Source: Candidatus Gastranaerophilales bacterium (GTDB lineage: Bacteria > Cyanobacteriota > Vampirovibrionia > Gastranaerophilales > Gastranaerophilaceae). Taken from it: a stretch of 64,000 bases of DNA. Made by a program: the position numbers and the translations under genes. The stretch covers positions 1 through 64,000 of the forward strand of contig CALURU010000006.1 in NCBI GenBank assembly GCA_944323255.1. Direction: 5' to 3'. Below, one piece after another: positions 1 through 8,494 of this stretch. Numbering within the stretch: position 1 is the stretch's first letter; each line of letters starts with the position of its first letter. The notes under the pieces were generated by a model that did not search any database, was not told where the DNA came from, and worked only from the letters and a program-made list of their open reading frames with translations.

Positions 1-75
1 AGCTTGTAGATTTATTTTAAGGGAAACGGGGAGGGTAAAATTACACTTGTAGGTTGTTTTTGTTTCCCGTCCAAA

Positions 76-125
76 TGATCTTTTCTTTTTGGTAACTTTT
101 TCTTTTTAGTAAAGAAAAAGTTACC
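76..125. repeat. T-rich palindrome at end of fmt-like gene
   Basis: Perfect 15-bp inverted repeat (91-105 and 111-125, arm GGTAACTTTTTCTTT) with a 5-nt loop. It overlaps the stop codon of the formyltransferase gene on the minus strand. A related half-palindrome lies at 42660-42705. It could act as a 3' end for converging transcripts, although no clean U-tract follows on either strand. Confidence 0.6.
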
Positions 126-1062
126 GGAATTCTTCGCCGATTTTCGGATTAACAATTCTCAAGAAATCTTTGCTGTCTCCCATGAAGAAACTTCCAAACT
201 GCATAACTGTAGGAGATACAAGCCCTTTAGAAGTTGCGATAAAGAATTTATCATCTTCAATTTTAGCAACCGTACCGGCAGGATGCGGCACGCAAAACGC
301 ATCAGAAGCCACTTCTACCTTCATAATTTTCATCATGTTGCCTCTGAAAGTTGTACTTGCAAGAATAAAGGGATTCAGAGCGCGCACGAATCTCTCAATT
401 TCTTCCGCAGTTTTGTTGTAATTGATAAAAACTTCTTTTTCGCTCAAGCCCCTGCCAGAGATGAAATCGCCAACAGGTTGTTTAATTCTTGGTAGCGGCT
501 GGTTTTCGTACGCTCTTAAAACCTGAAGCAAAAGCTCAATACCGAGAACATTTAATTCGTTAAAAATCGTTCCCATTGTAGCTTTTGAATGTATATGATA
601 AGGTTTTTGGGCAATGATATCGCCAGTATCAAAACTTTCATCCATAAAGTGAATGGTAACGCCGGTTTCGGTTTCCCCGTTCATAATAACCCTTGAATAA
701 GGATTTCCGCCCCGATATTTAGGAAGCATGGATGGATGAACGTTCAAAAACCCATCTCTTACGGATTCCAGAAGGATTTTCGGGATTTTATAATTGAAAG
801 AACACACAACCGCAGCATCAATGTTTAAATTTCTCACTGTTTCAATCAATTGCGGTTCGTCAAGTTCATCATAATCAATGTAATTTAATCTTCTTGATTG
901 AACAAAACTCTTGAAATCATAATACATGTTGTGTTCTTTTTTCGGCCCGAGAACTCCAACGATATTAACTCCCGCCATCAAAAGTCCGTCGAGCCCGATA
1001 TATGCCATATCAGGAATTCCGACAAAAAGTATTCTTTTTTTGAACAGAGTTCTGTTAAACAT
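121..1062 (-). CDS. Fmt-like formyltransferase
   Basis: Cytosolic 10-formyltetrahydrofolate-dependent formyltransferase fold, 313 residues, the usual length for methionyl-tRNA formyltransferase. The catalytic triad is visible: N107 and H109 in LNVHPSMLPKYRGG, and D145 in FDTGD, with the spacing typical of the GART/Fmt family. The N-terminal Rossmann-like part starts RILFVGIPDMAYIGL, and an OB-fold-like C-terminal domain follows residue 205. The start codon overlaps the stop of the upstream C_GCAxxG_C_C gene by one base (TAATG), so the two are co-transcribed. It may be Fmt proper or a sugar-amine formyltransferase (ArnA/WbtJ-like). The partner gene def, often next to fmt, is absent, so I leave the symbol blank. 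Confidence 0.85.
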   Translation of the reverse strand: MFNRTLFKKRILFVGIPDMAYIGLDGLLMAGVNIVGVLGPKKEHNMYYDFKSFVQSRRLNYIDYDELDEPQLIETVRNLNIDAAVVCSFNYKIPKILLESVRDGFLNVHPSMLPKYRGGNPYSRVIMNGETETGVTIHFMDESFDTGDIIAQKPYHIHSKATMGTIFNELNVLGIELLLQVLRAYENQPLPRIKQPVGDFISGRGLSEKEVFINYNKTAEEIERFVRALNPFILASTTFRGNMMKIMKVEVASDAFCVPHPAGTVAKIEDDKFFIATSKGLVSPTVMQFGSFFMGDSKDFLRIVNPKIGEEFR

Positions 1063-1457
1063 TAAACCTTAACCTTAATCATCTCATCCAAAATTCTTGC
1101 ACAGTCATTTACCATATTTGTGCAGTGTGCTTTTCTTTCAGGCGAAGCCATATCCATACCTGCGGTCAAGACCCTACAGCAGGTAGCTTTGTGGCTCTTT
1201 TTAAACTCTTCAATAAACTGTTTTGCAAGAGCTCTTGCTTTAACTTCGTTACCGGATTGATTTTCTCTACCATAAAGCCAGCCGATAATTATTTGTGAAG
1301 CTGCAATTGCTCCGCACAGGCATCCGGAGCCCATTCCGCCGGAGAATGCAGTTGCTACGGGAAGCAGTTCTTCCGGTATAATACCTTTTTCAATTGCTGC
1401 TCTTACTACACTTTCGGAACAGGAATAACCGTTGTTAAAATACTCTGCTGCTTTCAT
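1062..1457 (-). CDS. C_GCAxxG_C_C family protein
   Basis: Small 131-residue protein of the C_GCAxxG_C_C family, putative redox or metal-binding proteins. Visible cysteine landmarks are YSCSES near the N-terminus, GSGCLCGAIAAS in the middle, and CCRVLTAG and HCTNMVNDC near the C-terminus. The family name comes from exactly this pattern. A Shine-Dalgarno-like AGAGGA precedes the ATG. It is translationally coupled to the formyltransferase gene. The molecular function of the family is not firmly established. Confidence 0.88.
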   Translation of the reverse strand: MKAAEYFNNGYSCSESVVRAAIEKGIIPEELLPVATAFSGGMGSGCLCGAIAASQIIIGWLYGRENQSGNEVKARALAKQFIEEFKKSHKATCCRVLTAGMDMASPERKAHCTNMVNDCARILDEMIKVKV

Positions 1458-1572
1458 AAATAAAATCCTCTTTGATTTTATATTACCATCAAAGAGGATT
1501 TTATTCTATAGTTTTATAACTGGACTTATATACAACTTTACACAAAATATGCTTGAAATAATATATTTATAA

Positions 1573-1639
1573 TGTCATTCCGAACTTGTTTCGGAATCTT
1601 GCCGGTGGTAAGACCCTGAAACGAGTTCAGGGTGACAAT
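1573..1639. repeat. R1 dispersed intergenic repeat
   Basis: Two back-to-back short inverted repeats. One has arms around CATTCCGAA/TTCGGAAT and the other CCCTGAA/TTCAGGGTGACA. The same design recurs at 30353-30480, 47540-47722 and 48137-48297. It is non-coding and MITE- or REP-like. Similar CCTGAA...TTTCAGG elements occur in many AT-rich genomes. Confidence 0.75.
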
Positions 1640-1686
1640 TTTAGCTTTTTTAGTGCAAATTGCGATATAAATCCTTTTATATCTTA

Positions 1687-3726
1687 TTAAGCTTTTGTAT
1701 TTACTTTTTTTGCTCTGGTAAGTTTTCCGTATTGTTGAATTTTTGATTCATACAAATGATTGTAATATTTTCTTGCATCTCTTGCACGATATTGCGGATT
1801 AACTTTTTTCTCCTGCTGAATTTTAGCTTCTGCTTTTTTAACCATTGAGATAATATCTTTAACTTCAAACATTCTTGTATTATCTGCATTACGCTTTTTG
1901 AGCAGGTAATTAACATATTTTTTGTTGTTTCCGTTTAGGAGCAAATACAACTCCAGTGCGTCTTTATTTGAGGAGTTAATGCGTTTTTTGCCGATTGCTC
2001 TGTCAACATTTCTTGTATCTGCAATAGAGCCGAAGATTTCCGGCAGCATGCTCAAGCGCATCTTTGTTGCATTTGCGCCGAACAAATCTTTCTGTTGGAT
2101 ATAAGTTTTTGCGCCGAGTTTTGAACTTACAACATCAAAAATATTTTTAATCAGATCCTGTTTCTTTGCCTGACGTACCTGTGTTTTAGTTAAAACCGGA
2201 GCTTGTGCGGTTTCCTGCTCTGCTGTTTGCAGAGTATCTTCTGCGGCTTTCGGAGTTTCCTTTATACTATTAATAAGTGAATCAACCTCCTGCAGCACCG
2301 TTTTTTCAGAAAGCGGTGAAGTTTTTTCTGCTTCAGCCTGATCTATGATTTTTTTAACTGCAGCCTGTTTTGACTCTTCAAGTGATTGCGGATTCTTCAG
2401 CGGGTTTGCAATAAATTCTTTTGCTGACTCTGAATTTCCTGCTTTTTCGCTCAGGCGCTGATACTGCATTATCTGAATACGGTTTATGAGTCTTTTGAGA
2501 AATCTGTCCCAGAAATGAGTTTTTGAAGCAAACCCATATTCTTCTGCTTTTTTTCTGGATTCAGCTGCAAATTTTGTTTCAAAAAACGGATTTTCAATCT
2601 CATTCAGTAAAGTTTCTATCTGGTTATTACTATTAGTCTGACGGATAATATTTCTTGCATTAGAGCTGAATATTCCGAGCTTTAATGTTGGTACGTTATC
2701 CAGAATGTTGTTAATTTCACTGAGTTTGAGCGTGTATACAGGATTTTCCGTAATTGTTTTGACAAATTTCATAGCATATTCGTCGTTATCGATTTTGTCA
2801 AAAACTTTTTTCAATTCTGTTAATTGCGCCATTTGTTCTTCAGAGGCATGTTGTGAAATGATAGAATTACTGTAATTCTTAATAAGTCCTTTTCTTACCT
2901 TCAAATTTTCAGCGGTTGTCGTTTTGTATATATCGAGCAGGTCTTTATCACCGCCGTTTTTGAGCATTGCACTTGAAATATAAAAATGAGAGGTAAAGTA
3001 ATCTAATAACTTTCCGCCTTCTTGTGTATAGTTGTCTGCATAAATTTGCGAATTAAAATTCTCTGTTTCCGGCAGATGAAATTTTGATTTAATTCTAAGA
3101 TATTTTCTGATTGACTCATATTTACCCTGATTATAAGTTCCGTCAGCCACCATATTGTCAAGGTTTCTGACAACATCAGGATTGGTACGGTTTAATTTTA
3201 AATAAGCTTTGTATTTTTCATAATTTTTTACATACTCGCTGCTGTTTGGTGATTCCAAAAGTTCAGGAAGCATGTTTTTATATGAATCCGCTTCTGTTGA
3301 TAAAATTTCTCTATTAACTTTCTGTGCAAAATCCAAACGTTTTGTTTTATCTTTTATTCCGTCAAAAACCCTGTACAGACTTGATAAAGTGCCTTCGTAG
3401 TGTGAAACCAGATCAGAGTGCATTTCGTTAGGTGTTTTTACAGCTTTGTAGATTTTATTTACAAACCCGGAATCTTCTTTGATATCGTTCGGACGGTAAA
3501 AATTATCCTTATTGTATCTGTCTGTAAGGCTTTTGAAGAAGCTTATTTTTTTATCGGAGGCATTTCTTGTTAATCTAAAAATGTCTCTAGCATCTTGAGA
3601 TAAAATATTAGAAGTTACGTTTGCATTTGATTTTAAAAATTCTAATCTTGATGCTCTGGCAAACGAAAATCCTTTAAATTGAATGTTTCGGTTGTTATAC
3701 CTATTAATGTTGTTAATCGAATTCAT
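1687..3726 (-). CDS. Large unknown protein with N-terminal IQFKG motif
   Basis: A 679-residue protein I do not recognise as a known family. The N-terminus is Asn-rich (NNINRYNNRN) and is followed by IQFKGFSFAR, a short motif type I associate with Gastranaerophilales unknown proteins. The body is strongly helical, charged and Lys/Asn/Glu-rich, with no obvious signal peptide or membrane segment. Residues about 440-520 look like a low-complexity linker rich in Glu, Ala, Gln and Thr. The C-terminus is basic. AAGGAAAATGT gives a plausible ribosome-binding site before the ATG. It stands alone between an R1 repeat and the glycan cluster. A secreted or surface role is possible but not shown. Confidence 0.8.
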   Translation of the reverse strand: MNSINNINRYNNRNIQFKGFSFARASRLEFLKSNANVTSNILSQDARDIFRLTRNASDKKISFFKSLTDRYNKDNFYRPNDIKEDSGFVNKIYKAVKTPNEMHSDLVSHYEGTLSSLYRVFDGIKDKTKRLDFAQKVNREILSTEADSYKNMLPELLESPNSSEYVKNYEKYKAYLKLNRTNPDVVRNLDNMVADGTYNQGKYESIRKYLRIKSKFHLPETENFNSQIYADNYTQEGGKLLDYFTSHFYISSAMLKNGGDKDLLDIYKTTTAENLKVRKGLIKNYSNSIISQHASEEQMAQLTELKKVFDKIDNDEYAMKFVKTITENPVYTLKLSEINNILDNVPTLKLGIFSSNARNIIRQTNSNNQIETLLNEIENPFFETKFAAESRKKAEEYGFASKTHFWDRFLKRLINRIQIMQYQRLSEKAGNSESAKEFIANPLKNPQSLEESKQAAVKKIIDQAEAEKTSPLSEKTVLQEVDSLINSIKETPKAAEDTLQTAEQETAQAPVLTKTQVRQAKKQDLIKNIFDVVSSKLGAKTYIQQKDLFGANATKMRLSMLPEIFGSIADTRNVDRAIGKKRINSSNKDALELYLLLNGNNKKYVNYLLKKRNADNTRMFEVKDIISMVKKAEAKIQQEKKVNPQYRARDARKYYNHLYESKIQQYGKLTRAKKVNTKA

Positions 3727-3813
3727 ACATTTTCCTTTTTATTGATTTTACTGGCTATTTTTATTCAACTCAAGTAATGTAAAAAAAAAATTTGCTATTT
3801 TCTTTGCAAATAT

Positions 3814-4836
3814 TTACAAATTATTCAAATAATTTCTACATGCTTTTTCGGAAGTATAATTTTGCATTGTATCAAAAGCATTGTTCAGAATAAAGTTTTG
3901 ATTTTTAAGGTTAATAATTTCACTTATTATGCCGTCCCTCCAGAAAAAGCCATTTTCTCCGTCTTTAATAATTCCCGAAATGCCATCATTTCCCGTGCAG
4001 ACAGTAATACAGCCTGAAGCCATAGCTTCAAGGTAGACCATGCCGAAAGTTTCATTCACGCTCGGAAGCGCAAAAATATCGGATTTTCTCATCTCCTCCA
4101 GAACTTTTTCGTGATTAAGCCAGCCTGAAAATTCTGGTTTTGAAGAAAGATTCCTCAAATTTTTTAACTCTTTTCCATCCCCTATAATAGTTAATTTGAC
4201 ATCAAGATTCTCACACTCTTTAATAACTTTATCAACATTTTTCCGCTTAATAAGGTTTGCGCAGACAAGAACTTTTACTTTGCCTTGAGGTGCCCATTTT
4301 CTATGGATAACAGGGCAGTCAATTCCTGAATAGCATATAAATGTCTTGTTTTCATACTGCGGATATAGTTTTAAAAATTTGTTTTTAATGACTTCCGAGC
4401 GGCAGGAAATTTTTCGTGCGTTTTGATATGCTCTTTCCAGTTCCGGTTTAAAATAAATCGAATATAGCGGGTTTGTCAAAACCTCCAGATCCGAAACATG
4501 AACCCCGGCTGTAAATTCCAACCCCAGATGATTGGCAAAAATTGTACCGGAAGGCATGTGCGCTATTATTTTATCCGGATTAAATTCTGTTTTTATTTTA
4601 TTTCGTATATTTCCGACAAAAGGCAGAAAATAATTAATATTCTCAACTTCTCCATAAATTCCGCTTTTATAAAACGGCTTGCCCCGCAAAAAAGAATTGA
4701 AAAGAAAATTAGGTTTTATAACTCTCACCTCGTGCCCGAGCATTTCCCAGCCCTTAACAAAATTAAAAATCGTCTTAGGTGTTTTCTTTTCGCCGGCTGA
4801 AACCGGATACAAATCTGTAATAACAAGAATTTTCAT
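3814..4836 (-). CDS. Glycosyltransferase family 4
   Basis: GT-B fold glycosyltransferase, 340 residues, likely retaining and acting on a nucleotide-sugar donor for cell-surface glycan. The N-terminus MKILVITDLYPVSAG is the first Rossmann strand and loop. The C-terminal donor domain shows VLVCANLIKRKNVDKVI, and then the acidic EX7E-type region PSVNETFGMVYLEAMASG near residues 258-275. The start overlaps the stop of the upstream ABC permease gene by one base (TGATG), so both belong to one operon that begins upstream with the permease. The acceptor is unknown. Confidence 0.88.
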   Translation of the reverse strand: MKILVITDLYPVSAGEKKTPKTIFNFVKGWEMLGHEVRVIKPNFLFNSFLRGKPFYKSGIYGEVENINYFLPFVGNIRNKIKTEFNPDKIIAHMPSGTIFANHLGLEFTAGVHVSDLEVLTNPLYSIYFKPELERAYQNARKISCRSEVIKNKFLKLYPQYENKTFICYSGIDCPVIHRKWAPQGKVKVLVCANLIKRKNVDKVIKECENLDVKLTIIGDGKELKNLRNLSSKPEFSGWLNHEKVLEEMRKSDIFALPSVNETFGMVYLEAMASGCITVCTGNDGISGIIKDGENGFFWRDGIISEIINLKNQNFILNNAFDTMQNYTSEKACRNYLNNL

Positions 4837-5708
4837 CAGATATCGGTATACTTGTTCCTTTCAAAACACAAAATATTTATAAGTGAAAATATCATTACAA
4901 CGACAAGCAAAACAACGGCAAGAGCGGAAGCATAGCCCAAATCCAGATTTTCAAACGCTCTTTCGTAAATATAATAAACAATTGTCTTTGTGGAATTTAA
5001 AGGACCGCCTTTAGTCATAACGTATATTTCCGCAAAAACCTTCATCGCAGAAATTGTACTAATTGTAGATACCAGAGCAATTGTCGGCATTATATGCGGA
5101 ACAGTAACGGTTAAATGCTTGGTCAAGAAGTTCGCTCCGTCTATGTCGCAGGCTTCGTACAAATCTTGCGGAACACTCATTAATGATGCCAGATAAATCA
5201 TCATATAATATCCGACCCCCTTCCAGATTGTAACCACTGCTACCGAAAATAGCGCCCAGTTTGTATCAACAAGCCAGCCTACAGGTTTAAAATTAAAGAC
5301 CGATAAAATATAATTTAAAACACCCTGGCTTGCGTAAAGCCATTTGAATGCAATTGCCGCAACAACAATCGATACAATTACCGGAAGGTACAGAATAATT
5401 TTATAAAGAGTTATTCCCCGGATTTTCTGGTTAATCAAAATTGCAAGAAAGAGAGGGAAGATTACAAGAAACGGAACTGCAATTATTAAGTACATAAAAG
5501 TGTTAAACATAACCTTGTAGAAAATTGGTTCTTTAAATAGTTTTATATAATTATCCGCCCCGCAAAAATTAGGATTGTAAAGACTTGAAGAATAATCAAA
5601 AAAACTCAATCCGAATGTTTGAAAAAACGGTATAAAGAAAAAAATAATTAAAACCGTAAGTGCAGGTAATAAAAATAAATATGGCGTATATTTCTTGTAG
5701 TATTGCAT
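4836..5708 (-). CDS. Sugar ABC transporter permease (MalF/UgpA type)
   Basis: Inner-membrane permease of the carbohydrate ABC importer class (CUT1), 290 residues with about six transmembrane helices. The EAA loop that contacts the ATPase is visible as DLYEACDIDGANFLTKHLTVTVPHI near residues 186-210. The N-terminus is hydrophobic (YLFLLPALTVLIIFFFIPF). No second permease, ATPase or substrate-binding protein lies nearby, so the subunit is an orphan here and must find its partners elsewhere. It is followed without a gap by a GT4 gene. A GATAAT box ends 6 nt before the ATG and no Shine-Dalgarno is seen, so the mRNA may be leaderless. Confidence 0.9.
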   Translation of the reverse strand: MQYYKKYTPYLFLLPALTVLIIFFFIPFFQTFGLSFFDYSSSLYNPNFCGADNYIKLFKEPIFYKVMFNTFMYLIIAVPFLVIFPLFLAILINQKIRGITLYKIILYLPVIVSIVVAAIAFKWLYASQGVLNYILSVFNFKPVGWLVDTNWALFSVAVVTIWKGVGYYMMIYLASLMSVPQDLYEACDIDGANFLTKHLTVTVPHIMPTIALVSTISTISAMKVFAEIYVMTKGGPLNSTKTIVYYIYERAFENLDLGYASALAVVLLVVVMIFSLINILCFERNKYTDI

Positions 5709-5714
5709 AAATGA

Positions 5715-5720
5715 ATTATC
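5715..5720 (-). promoter_or_regulatory. -10-like GATAAT, 6 nt before permease ATG
   Basis: The hexamer GATAAT on the minus strand ends 6 nt upstream of the start codon, which would place the transcription start at or next to the ATG. It is one of at least twelve such boxes in this window. Confidence 0.5.
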
Positions 5721-5750
5721 TCATTTGTATCTTTTGCGGTCAAGGATGAT

Positions 5751-7646
5751 TTAATTTTTGATTAAATCTTTCAAATTCCTGAGTGATTCTTTGTATAATT
5801 TCTGCTCATATTCTTTTAGTTTGTTCTGCATATTTAAATATTCTTTTTCTGACATATTAATTCCCGCAATTAATGCGTCCGAATAGTGTTCGTCACCTTT
5901 GTATAAAATTGCATTTTCTTTATTAAGTCCGTTTATTGGTGCAAAACCTTCTGTTATAATGCAAGGTTTCAGAAAACCATACATAAGCTGAAAGTTCCCG
6001 CTTGTGCCGGAAGTATTATATCTAATATGTTCCGGATCATCTTCGTTGTAAGAAGTCAGCATAAAATCAGCTTTTTCAATTTCTTCGTACATCCTTCTGA
6101 AAGACAATCTGCCTTTGACGTCAAAATATTTTCTGATTGCTTTCGGAATATGTTTTATGCTGCCTTTTCCGACGACAGTTATTTTAAAATTTCTATAGCC
6201 TTGATCGTATACTTTTTGTACGGCATCGACAATCATCTGCGAATTCTTTTTGTTAGGTTTGATTGCGCCTATGGTAATAAAGTTTGTAATATCTTCATTT
6301 TTAGGTGTTATATTAACATTACCGAAGTAGTGCGGATTAACTACTACGGATTTTGCGCCTTTATAATTAAGTTTTCTTAAAGTAATTAAATTTTCGCACC
6401 AGCTTCCTTTATCAACCGCAAAACTTGCTTCGTGCTCGACAAAGAGGAGTTTTTTTCTGTCGGTTTCCGGGTAAAAGGTCGAATAACACTGGTCATAATG
6501 TACGCAATCGCATATTTTACCGACAGTTGTTACCATTACACCTTTGACTTTATCAATATTTGTGTGTTTAAAATAATCTTTTATTTCTTTTAGAGTCAAT
6601 TTATTGTATGAAATATTTTCATCCTCGAATCTTGAAAACAGCCCTTCTTTGTACCTGTCGGGATTCAGGAGTACACTCACATGATAGCCAAGGTCTAACA
6701 AATATTTACAATACCCCGGAACGACTTCAGAATGTGATTTGGAGCACGGCTCCCATACGATAAATGTATTGTCTTTTATAATCGGAGCTTTAATCTTTTT
6801 CTTAAAAATCAGAATAGAGCCAAAAAGATAGTACTTTTCACTATTGTCAAACTCTTTTATTTTCAAAACCGGAATATTAAATAAATATTTTTGTGATTTT
6901 ACAATAGTTTTGTTCTTGTCGGATAAAGGAAGATTATATTTTTCAAAGAAATTTATCAGGAATTTTTTTGCATTATAAGAATCTTCCTGTTTTTTCTTAG
7001 ATTGTGTCTTTTTGACAATAGAATTTGAATTAGCCCTGTAATAATAATTTGTACCTGTTACGGTTGTCAGGCTTTTTGTTCTCTCTAATACTTCAAGCGT
7101 CCAGATAATATCCTCAAAATATGCACCTTCCTTAAATGGTATATTTTTTATAAGCTCTTTTTTATAAAGCTTGTTCCAAACATAGCAGCATTTAGGAATG
7201 TTGCAGATTTCTATAATATCTTTCAGTGAATAATAAGTTTTTTCTTCATCAAATTTGACTCTTATTTTTTGTAGGTTTCTATGAACTCTTAATATTGTTG
7301 CGGCGGAAATATCTGCATTTGTTTTTGTTATTCCGTTATAAAGTTTCTCAAAGAAATTTAAGTCTACCCAGTCGTCACTGTCAACAAATGCAACGTATTT
7401 GCCTTTAGCTTCATTAATTCCGCTGTTTCTAGCTGCTGATAAACCCTTGTTATGTTCGTGATTAATAATTTTTATTCTGCTGTCTTTTTCAGCATATTCT
7501 TGAAGAATTTCTAATGAATTATCCGTAGAACAATCGTTAACACAAATAATTTCAAAATCTTTAAAGCTCTGATTTATAAGACTGTCCAGACACTCTCTCA
7601 AAAAGCTGCTTGTATTAAATACCGGTACAATAATACTAACTTTCAT
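5751..7646 (-). CDS. GT2-GT4 fusion glycosyltransferase
   Basis: Two-domain glycosyltransferase of about 631 residues. The N-terminal part is a GT-A family 2 domain: MKVSIIVPVFNTSSFLRECL, then DFEIICVNDCSTDNS, and the metal-binding FVDSDDW. From about residue 290 a second, GT-B-like domain follows, with NFITIGAIKPNKKNSQMIVDA and FKITVVGKGS. A longer frame reaches 7676. I prefer the ATG at 7646 because MKVSIIVPV is the canonical family start and GGGGACGGGTT precedes it. It probably adds two sugars, or one sugar with a second recognition domain, to a surface glycan together with the neighbouring GT4. Confidence 0.85.
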   Translation of the reverse strand: MKVSIIVPVFNTSSFLRECLDSLINQSFKDFEIICVNDCSTDNSLEILQEYAEKDSRIKIINHEHNKGLSAARNSGINEAKGKYVAFVDSDDWVDLNFFEKLYNGITKTNADISAATILRVHRNLQKIRVKFDEEKTYYSLKDIIEICNIPKCCYVWNKLYKKELIKNIPFKEGAYFEDIIWTLEVLERTKSLTTVTGTNYYYRANSNSIVKKTQSKKKQEDSYNAKKFLINFFEKYNLPLSDKNKTIVKSQKYLFNIPVLKIKEFDNSEKYYLFGSILIFKKKIKAPIIKDNTFIVWEPCSKSHSEVVPGYCKYLLDLGYHVSVLLNPDRYKEGLFSRFEDENISYNKLTLKEIKDYFKHTNIDKVKGVMVTTVGKICDCVHYDQCYSTFYPETDRKKLLFVEHEASFAVDKGSWCENLITLRKLNYKGAKSVVVNPHYFGNVNITPKNEDITNFITIGAIKPNKKNSQMIVDAVQKVYDQGYRNFKITVVGKGSIKHIPKAIRKYFDVKGRLSFRRMYEEIEKADFMLTSYNEDDPEHIRYNTSGTSGNFQLMYGFLKPCIITEGFAPINGLNKENAILYKGDEHYSDALIAGINMSEKEYLNMQNKLKEYEQKLYKESLRNLKDLIKN

Positions 7647-7885
7647 AACCCGTCCCCATATTTTTTTATGATACATGTTGAAACGGTGAAATCAACTTTT
7701 TGTGTTGAGACTGTTACTTTATTATAAATTAATTAGAATTTTATAGTATTTTTGTATTTTATCTTCAGGTGTGTTTTCTGGAAGAAAACTACTATACCAG
7801 AGTTAAGAAATGTTACAATAACTGGTAAATTTCTAAAGTTTTTCAAAAATCTGCCGTTAACCTGAATAGCAAGGAGTTGAATAAG

Positions 7886-8074
7886 ATGGATGGTGTTAAT
7901 TCCGTAAACAACAATGATTCTTCAAGACCGTTGACTTTAAGAAAGCTTAAAAAGATGGATGAAGCAAGCATTTTTAACAAACTTGATATGGACAAAAGCG
8001 GCACAATTTCGGAAGAAGAATTGACCGCAGCAGGATTTGTTAAAAAGAAAGGAATAATTATTTATGAATATTAA
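7886..8074 (+). CDS. EF-hand miniprotein
   Basis: A 62-residue protein carrying one canonical calcium-binding EF-hand loop, DMDKSGTISEEEL, with Asp, Asp, Ser, Ile and Glu at loop positions 1, 3, 5, 8 and 12. The flanking helices are KKMDEASIFNKL and EEELTAAGFV. There is no signal peptide. AAGGAG at 7871-7876 lies 9 nt before the ATG at 7886, which favours this start over an upstream TTG. Single EF-hands usually dimerise to bind calcium. A strong bidirectional terminator follows directly. Confidence 0.75.
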   Translation: MDGVNSVNNNDSSRPLTLRKLKKMDEASIFNKLDMDKSGTISEEELTAAGFVKKKGIIIYEY

Positions 8075-8109
8075 AAAGCCGGAAATCAGAATAATTTCCG
8101 GCTTTTTAA
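8072..8109. terminator. Bidirectional terminator between EF-hand gene and ferredoxin
   Basis: Perfect long stem AAAAAGCCGGAAAT with its complement AATTTCCGGCTTTTT around a short loop. A-runs and T-runs flank both sides, so it can serve the EF-hand gene on the plus strand and the ferredoxin gene on the minus strand. Confidence 0.85.
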
Positions 8110-8125
8110 TGACAATGTTATAAAC

Positions 8126-8302
8126 TTATTCAACTTCGATTGCAGAAACAGGACAAGCATTAGCTGCTTCTTTTACGCAATCTTCGTTACCAGCGATACC
8201 TGAAGCTGTAACTTCTGCCTTATCTTCTACGTGAAAAACTGCGTCGCAAATCGATTCGCAAGCGCCGCATCCGATACATGAATCATTAATTGTTACGTTC
8301 AT
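8126..8302 (-). CDS. [4Fe-4S] ferredoxin
   Basis: A 58-residue ferredoxin for low-potential electron transfer. One cluster is ligated by CIGCGACESIC near the N-terminus and by the Cys of ANACPVSAIE near the C-terminus. A further Cys pair (C19 is part of the motif, C42 lies in NEDCVKE) resembles Thermotoga-type single-cluster ferredoxins with a disulfide. It ends in acidic residues (EVE). AAAGGAG lies about 8 nt before the ATG. Monocistronic, closed by the shared terminator. Confidence 0.93.
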   Translation of the reverse strand: MNVTINDSCIGCGACESICDAVFHVEDKAEVTASGIAGNEDCVKEAANACPVSAIEVE

Positions 8303-8353
8303 TTTGTTTTCTCCTTTTTTATTGTTGTCGGTGCATATTATCTCACCGTATAT

Positions 8354-8471
8354 TGAGTTGAAAAGTGGATAAGTTGAAAAGTTGAATAGTAGTTAATTAT
8401 AGATTATTATAGAAGTATTAGTGAACTTATTGAACATTTCAACTCTTCAACTTATCCACTCTTCAACTTTT
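8354..8471. repeat. R2 long inverted repeat
   Basis: Arms of about 30 bp (from 8357, GTTGAAAAGTGGATAAG..., and its complement ending at about 8467) match with two differences. The spacer is AT-rich. A sister copy lies at 39722-39838. Non-coding, MITE-like. It lies between ferredoxin and deoB, both on the minus strand. Confidence 0.8.
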
Positions 8472-8494
8472 ATTATACACTTAAATCCCAAAAA

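Noticed and set aside
1573-1639. R1 repeats as ordinary terminators
   Set aside because: Same compound structure recurs in intergenic clusters without T-runs at fixed positions; better explained as dispersed elements.
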